Shown here one piece after another: positions 18,402 through 22,084 of a stretch of 22,084 nucleotides of DNA; the first letter of the stretch is position 1; each line of letters starts with the position of its first letter. The DNA lies in IMG/VR virus record IMGVR_UViG_3300048091_000081, positions 1 to 22,084 of that record, one strand, 5' to 3'. A program made the position numbers and the translations under genes. The notes beneath the pieces were generated by a model. That model searched no databases and was not told the DNA's origin. It worked only from the letters and a program-made list of their open reading frames with translations. The stretch comes from a virus.

Positions 18402-19955
18402 ATGGGCATCCGTCTTGCAAGCAGCAAGCTACGGCTACGCAACGGAAAGCCCTCGCTGATTACGCCGGGGGTCGCAGCGGCCCAGCCCGTCGACAACGGC
18501 ACAGGCCTCGCCGTGCCGAACGAGCCGCTTGTCGATCAAAACTACCAGCGGCTGGGCGGTAGCGCAGCGGTTCCCTTGTCCGGCATCGTGACCGGCGCCG
18601 ATGGCGTGGTCGAGGCGCGCGTGGTCGACGAAAGCGGAGTCGCGGTCACCGGTTGGGCTGCAGTCGGCACCAGTATCGGGGGCGTCTTCTCCGGCGTGCC
18701 CACCGTGCCGGAAAGCGCAAACTTCCGCTATTACAAGTGGCAAACTCGCAAGCAGTCCAACCCCGGCGCCGTGGCGACTGGTGCAAATTCGTTCTGCGTC
18801 GGCGCCTACTGGCTATGGTCCGGCCAGTCGAACATGGTCAACACGTTCACCACGCCCGAGAAGTACCCGACCGGGTCGAGGAACGCGAAGGCTTACGACG
18901 CGCCGAACAACAAGCGCGGCATCCTCGGCAACCGTGCTACCAACGGCGCCATGCCGAGCGCGCCGTTCATCCTGTTCGGACAGTCCAGCTATCCGGCCGG
19001 CCCCCCGTGGCTCAACGACGTGTCAGTTTGCGACGCGCCTGTCTATTTCGCGAACATGCTGGCGCAAGCCCTGGGCGTCCCGGTCACGATCGTTCTGTCA
19101 GCAAGAGGCGGTGCGAGCATTGATAGCTGGCTCGGTGACGATCCGCAGAATGACAATTGGGCGCCGCTGGCAGCTGCCGTCGCGGCGGTCGGCGGCGACG
19201 TCGAGGGCATGCTCTGGTCGCAGGGTGAGGCCGATACGCTGACGAAAACGACAACGGTCATGCGCTCGAAGTGGGACCGCCTGCAGACGCGTGTTCTCGG
19301 GCTGGTCAAGCGCACCACGGCCACGCTGAAAATCGGCATGGTCTCGCTCGGCCCGTGTGATGGCACCTACGCCAAGTCGGGCATCATGCGCGCCAATCAA
19401 ACCGACTACGCAAACACCACTGCAGGCTGGTTCCTGGCCAGCTCGGCATACGACGCGAACACCCCGGCGGACCATGTTCACCAGGATGGCCCGCCGCTGT
19501 CTCGCGTCTATCGCCGCGCCGCCCGTTCCGCGCTCGCGGCTGTCTACGGCATCGGCGCGAGCGGCGCTGGGCCGAAGATCGACCCAGCCAACGTGAAGCT
19601 GATTGGGTCGGACATCTTCGCCAACGTTATTCACGCCGGCGGCACGGCCCTGGCTGATGGCGCCGGCGGTACTGGCGCGAGCGTGACGAGCCTGGAGGTG
19701 AAGGACTCGACTGGCGCGGTCATTCCGTACGTGCTGCAGGTTACGGCGGCAGCGCAGTTCAAGCTGTCCTTGGCCGCTTCGTTTGTGGCGCCGCTGACCG
19801 TTTCGAACGCCTATATGGATGTGCCCTGCGGCGCGGCCAGCGGTAACGGCCTGTCGTTCGATCCGGCTCGATGCCTGTACGACAACCTCAGCTACGTCAA
19901 CAAGACCATGGGCGGCGCCCCGCTCCAGCCATGCGCACCCATCGCGGTCAGTTAA
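18402..19955 (+). CDS. SGNH esterase of sialate O-acetylesterase type, head module
   Basis: A 517-residue protein starting right after its neighbour's stop. Residues 1-130 are a beta-rich attachment region. Residues about 133-385 form the SGNH/SASA catalytic domain: W-S-G-Q-S-N-M (Ser143 as nucleophile), the glycine block S-A-R-G-G-A-S-I-D-S-W (233-243), W-S-Q-G-E-A-D (272-278), and A-D-H-V-H (Asp357, His360). The order of these blocks fits the Ser-His-Asp esterase family that removes O-acetyl groups from sugars. The last 120 residues are another beta domain. No signal peptide is seen. It probably sits on the virion and deacetylates capsule, lipopolysaccharide or environmental glycans; the substrate is unknown. 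Confidence 0.87.
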   Translation: MGIRLASSKLRLRNGKPSLITPGVAAAQPVDNGTGLAVPNEPLVDQNYQRLGGSAAVPLSGIVTGADGVVEARVVDESGVAVTGWAAVGTSIGGVFSGVPTVPESANFRYYKWQTRKQSNPGAVATGANSFCVGAYWLWSGQSNMVNTFTTPEKYPTGSRNAKAYDAPNNKRGILGNRATNGAMPSAPFILFGQSSYPAGPPWLNDVSVCDAPVYFANMLAQALGVPVTIVLSARGGASIDSWLGDDPQNDNWAPLAAAVAAVGGDVEGMLWSQGEADTLTKTTTVMRSKWDRLQTRVLGLVKRTTATLKIGMVSLGPCDGTYAKSGIMRANQTDYANTTAGWFLASSAYDANTPADHVHQDGPPLSRVYRRAARSALAAVYGIGASGAGPKIDPANVKLIGSDIFANVIHAGGTALADGAGGTGASVTSLEVKDSTGAVIPYVLQVTAAAQFKLSLAASFVAPLTVSNAYMDVPCGAASGNGLSFDPARCLYDNLSYVNKTMGGAPLQPCAPIAVS

Positions 19956-19965
19956 AGGAGAGGCC

Positions 19966-20151
19966 ATGCTCGGATTTGGAGCACTCGGCGAGTTTGCGCT
20001 GGGGGAGGTAAGCAGGACGGCTGACGTGCCGCCGACTGACCCGGCGACCGGCATCGATCCATCGAAGATTTCGTCCGCACGCACGGTGAATTTCGGTGGC
20101 GGGACCAACCGAGTTGACTTCGGCGGCGGGACGAATCGCGTTGACTTCTGA
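19966..20151 (+). CDS. 61-aa protein ending in a tandem repeat
   Basis: AAAGGAGAG lies just before the ATG at 19966. The start M-L-G-F-G-A-L-G-E-F-A-L-G-E is a common opening of small phage structural proteins that follow tail-fibre-like genes. The protein ends in two copies of F-G-G-G-T-N-R-V-D plus a final F (20092-20145 plus one codon). The two DNA copies match in 23 of 27 bases, with the differences at third positions. It may be a short adaptor or decoration peptide. Function unknown. Confidence 0.7.
   Translation: MLGFGALGEFALGEVSRTADVPPTDPATGIDPSKISSARTVNFGGGTNRVDFGGGTNRVDF
20092..20145 (+). repeat. Two tandem 27-bp repeats inside the 61-aa gene
   Basis: Each unit encodes F-G-G-G-T-N-R-V-D. 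The copies differ only in synonymous positions, so the peptide repeat has been kept while the DNA has drifted. Tandem sequence like this can gain or lose units by slippage. A partial third unit (F, stop) follows. Confidence 0.8.
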
Positions 20152-20177
20152 TCTCGAACTAACAGGATAAATTTCCA

Positions 20178-20510
20178 ATGGCTGACCCAACATTAGTAGG
20201 CCTCAAGTGGACTGTGCCGAAGGATCCGGACGATATCCGCTGGTACAAGTTCGGCTTCGCTAAAGACCTTGCTGACTCGGGCACGACGCCGCATGCGACG
20301 AGGGCGCCGGCGCCCATATGTGCCGGCGTTTCCCTTGCGACGCACCCCGACGGCCTTCCGAACCTGAAAGTGGTCGGAACTGATGTTTGCGTGTACCTGG
20401 GCGGGCTGGACCTCGCGAGCGGCGCCGCCAACTTCTGCACGATTCGCCTGTTCTGCGCGAACGGCGAGCAGATCGACAGGACGATGTGGTTCGTCCGGGA
20501 GGATCACTGA
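20178..20510 (+). CDS. Small structural protein, possible fibre adaptor-type
   Basis: A 110-residue protein after an ACAGGAT stretch and ATG at 20178. It shows W-T-V-P-K-D-P-D-D, V-C-V-Y-L-G-G-L-D-L-A-S-G-A and I-R-L-F-C-A-N-G-E-Q-I-D-R-T-M-W-F-V. The strand pattern ending in a G-E-x-x-D-R-T motif is similar to small phage fibre/tail adaptor proteins that follow fibre-like genes. Residues 38-50 are rich in proline and alanine. I regard the family call as tentative. It sits just before the connector block. Confidence 0.6.
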   Translation: MADPTLVGLKWTVPKDPDDIRWYKFGFAKDLADSGTTPHATRAPAPICAGVSLATHPDGLPNLKVVGTDVCVYLGGLDLASGAANFCTIRLFCANGEQIDRTMWFVREDH

Positions 20511-20707
20511 TGTCCGGCCCAACTTATCCGATCCAATACAACGCCCCGCCGGGGGTGACGCTGAGGAAGGCTCACCAACCGCAGGATGCTTCGCAGCCGA
20601 CTAGCGGAGTGGCGCGTTCCGAGTCGGAGCCGCCGACGGCAGGCTTTGTTCGAGCGCCGACTGGCCCTGGTTACCAGCCTAACGCCGCAAGGCGCGGAGG
20701 TGGCTGA
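20510..20707 (+). CDS. 65-aa proline- and arginine-rich small protein
   Basis: Begins in the stop of its neighbour (TGATG), and its own stop overlaps the next ATG in the same way. The protein is rich in proline, glycine, serine and arginine, with no stable secondary structure apparent (P-P-G-V-T-L-R-K, S-E-P-P-T-A-G-F-V-R-A-P-T). It may be disordered and act as a linker or binding peptide. The overlap and its upstream GGAGGATC ribosome-binding stretch support translation. Unknown function. Confidence 0.55.
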   Translation: MSGPTYPIQYNAPPGVTLRKAHQPQDASQPTSGVARSESEPPTAGFVRAPTGPGYQPNAARRGGG

Positions 20708-21288
20708 TGGGGCAACGGCAAATCACACCACCGGCCGCGCTTGCAGTCTCACTGGCTGAGGCGCGTCGGTCCGCGCGAGTTGACGTCGATGCCGACGGCA
20801 CCTCACCGCTCGACGTAGACATTGCGCGCGAAGTTCGCACCTACACCAGGGATGCAGAGCACAAGACCAATCGTGCGTTCGTCACCCAGACCTGGGAAGA
20901 GACGTTTGATGCCTTCCCGATGGCGCGCAATGGCGGGCCCGGCGCCATCCAGCTGCCAAAGTCGCGCCTGATCGCCGTTGATGAGGTTCGGTTTTACGAC
21001 GTCGACGGTACTCTGCAGCGGCTGGACCCGGCGGATTACATCGTGGACACCAAGTGCGAGCCCGGGCGTGTTGTTCCAGCAGCTGGTCGAACCTGGCCTT
21101 TGGCTGAAGCGCGCGTCAGTGCCGTCGAGGTCCAGTACACCTGCGGCTATGGTCCGACCGACGCAGCCGTGCCGGACGAGGCTAAGAGCTACATCCTGGC
21201 GCGCGTGGCGCAGTACTTCGCTCCAGTGCCGAACGCCAAGGAAACCAACTTTGAGCGCTTGCTAGACGGACTTGTGGTGTACCTATGA
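20707..21288 (+). CDS. Head-tail connector, phiE125 gp8-like
   Basis: A 193-residue protein, ATG overlapping the previous stop. It shows the gp6/gp8-type connector pattern: helices with L-A-E-A-R-R-S-A-R-V-D and D-I-A-R-E-V-R-T-Y-T-R-D-A-E, T-Q-T-W-E-E-T-F-D-A-F-P, R-L-I-A-V-D-E-V-R-F-Y-D-V-D-G, and a Y-T-C-G-Y-G motif followed by a C-terminal helix. Similar proteins of phiE125 (a Burkholderia phage) occupy the same place. It joins the portal ring to the tail or head-closure ring. The call is supported by length, pattern and position. Confidence 0.85.
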   Translation: MGQRQITPPAALAVSLAEARRSARVDVDADGTSPLDVDIAREVRTYTRDAEHKTNRAFVTQTWEETFDAFPMARNGGPGAIQLPKSRLIAVDEVRFYDVDGTLQRLDPADYIVDTKCEPGRVVPAAGRTWPLAEARVSAVEVQYTCGYGPTDAAVPDEAKSYILARVAQYFAPVPNAKETNFERLLDGLVVYL

Positions 21289-21584
21289 ACCATCGAATCA
21301 CACTCCTGCAGCGCATAACGGGAAGAGATGCCGCCGGCCAGCCGACTGAAGACTGGGCAGACGTCGCTACCGTGTGGGCTGACGTCCGATTCCAGAGCGG
21401 CGCCGAAGTGCTGCGCGCTAACGCGGAAGTGGCAGTCAAGCGCGCCTCGATCCGGATCCGCACTCGAACAGACGTTACCCCGGCCTGGCGCGTGCGCTAC
21501 GCCGGCGAGGAATACGACGTCAAGTCGGTGCTGCCTGATACCGATCGATCGTTTGCTTTCCTGGTTGTCGAGAGCGCGAAATGA
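21285..21584 (+). CDS. Head closure/head-tail joining protein
   Basis: A 99-residue protein overlapping the connector gene by four bases. It reads R-I-T-L-L-Q-R-I-T-G-R-D-A-A-G-Q, then W-A-D-V-R-F-Q-S-G-A-E and I-R-I-R-T-R-T-D-V-T-P-A-W-R-V-R-Y-A-G-E-E-Y-D-V-K-S-V. This is the SPP1 gp16/phage head-tail joining (Phage_H_T_join) pattern, with an R-Y-x-G-x-x-Y motif. It caps the connector and joins it to the tail. Length fits the family (about 100-115). Confidence 0.88.
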   Translation: MNHRITLLQRITGRDAAGQPTEDWADVATVWADVRFQSGAEVLRANAEVAVKRASIRIRTRTDVTPAWRVRYAGEEYDVKSVLPDTDRSFAFLVVESAK

Positions 21585-22084
21585 TCGAGTTTGACACCTC
21601 GGCCTTCGAAACGGAGTTCGCAACGGCGCTCGCTCGACTCGAATCGGCCGTCAGCGAGGACGTGCTCCGCGTTACCGGCTTCGCTGGCGCCGAGATCTTC
21701 CGCGAGGAGGCGAAGCGAAACGCAGCCAGGCACGCTAAGACCTGGACGATCCACGACAACATCATCATCAAACGCCTAGAAGAGCAATCGGACGGGAGTA
21801 TCCGGCAGGTCTACCTTGTGACGGTTCGGCAAGGTGGATACGGCGGCGATGATGCTTTCTATTGGAAGTGGGTGGAGAAGGGGCACAAGTTCGTCCCAGA
21901 GAACACTAAATACGGCAAGAGAGGCCGAAAGGTCGGATGGAAAGCCCATCGCGCCGCCGCTCTCCTGGAGTATGGCGACGCCACCGTTCCAGCTTACCCG
22001 TTCATGCGCCCAGCCTATGAAAGCAAAAAACAGGAGGCGGTAGACGTCATGACACAAAGGCTGATCCAGCTCCTACTAGCGAAT
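21581..22084 (+). CDS. HK97 gp10-like tail component, 3' end cut by window edge
   Basis: ATG overlaps the head-closure stop (ATGA); the frame stays open to the right edge for 168 codons. It shows G-A-E-I-F-R-E-E-A-K-R-N-A near residue 37, V-E-K-G-H-K-F-V-P near residue 102 and P-A-Y-P-F-M-R-P-A-Y-E near residue 142. The last motif is the signature of HK97 gp10-type proteins, which act in tail assembly or completion. Usual length is about 140-190 residues, so only the final few residues should be missing. Position after the head-closure gene agrees. Confidence 0.85.
   Translation, partial: MIEFDTSAFETEFATALARLESAVSEDVLRVTGFAGAEIFREEAKRNAARHAKTWTIHDNIIIKRLEEQSDGSIRQVYLVTVRQGGYGGDDAFYWKWVEKGHKFVPENTKYGKRGRKVGWKAHRAAALLEYGDATVPAYPFMRPAYESKKQEAVDVMTQRLIQLLLAN

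Noticed and set aside
16572-19955. Diversity-generating retroelement target in the FN3 or esterase gene
   Set aside because: No reverse transcriptase, template repeat or A-rich variable region is seen in the window.

Overview
The window is GC-rich, tightly packed DNA carrying about 22 kb of a temperate, tailed (siphovirus-type) phage or prophage with an HK97-style head module. The phage call rests on an unbroken run of recognisable phage families: BRO-N/KilAC antirepressor, Ref-type RecA-dependent nuclease, RusA resolvase, HNH nuclease, small and large terminase, HK97 portal, ClpP-like maturation protease, HK97 major capsid, phiE125 gp8-type connector, head closure protein and HK97 gp10. The host is probably a beta-proteobacterium (Burkholderiales), judging from GC content, codon style and the resemblance of the connector and Ref/RusA genes to such prophages. 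That host call is inference. Integrase, CI/Cro-type repressors, lysis and tail genes are not in the window.

Layout. (1) 1-5819, early rightward operon: HNH protein (cut by the left edge), small unknown genes, a Ref nuclease, zinc-ribbon proteins, an antirepressor, a replication-O-like protein, a DUF6475-type protein and RusA. Most neighbours overlap by ATGA or TGATG, so translation is likely coupled. One leftward gene (1273-1533) sits inside this operon. (2) 5820-7250, late switch: a zinc-finger, Q-antiterminator-like gene (6146-6697), two small genes, a strong promoter-like site (7070-7098) and an intrinsic terminator (7224-7244). This matches the lambdoid order Q - pR' - tR'. (3) 7388-8320, a leftward hicA-hicB toxin-antitoxin cassette. 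Its promoter, a rightward promoter for a 45-aa gene, and a 12-bp inverted repeat are nested in 45 bp. (4) 8321-8606, a non-coding stretch unusually rich in stem-loops. (5) 8607-9909, small genes, one of them with an apparent frameshift, then an HNH nuclease just before the terminase. (6) 9910-22084, DNA packaging and head genes: terS, terL, a small membrane protein, portal, protease, major capsid and small head proteins. An inserted pair follows: an Ig/FN3-domain protein (16572-18401) and an SGNH sialate-acetylesterase-like enzyme (18402-19955). After that come connector proteins up to a gp10-like gene cut by the right edge.

How it fits together. Early genes would handle replication and recombination (O-like protein, RusA, Ref) and control of lysogeny (antirepressor). 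The Q-like protein would let RNA polymerase read from 7070 through the terminator into the packaging and head genes. The HNH protein beside terS/terL fits cos-type packaging. The Ig/FN3 plus esterase pair between capsid and connector genes may decorate the virion and act on host surface or environmental glycans. The parts I consider most worth a second look are the symmetrical hic operator with divergent promoters, the structured 8321-8606 RNA candidate, the frameshifted gene before the HNH nuclease, and the head-module esterase.
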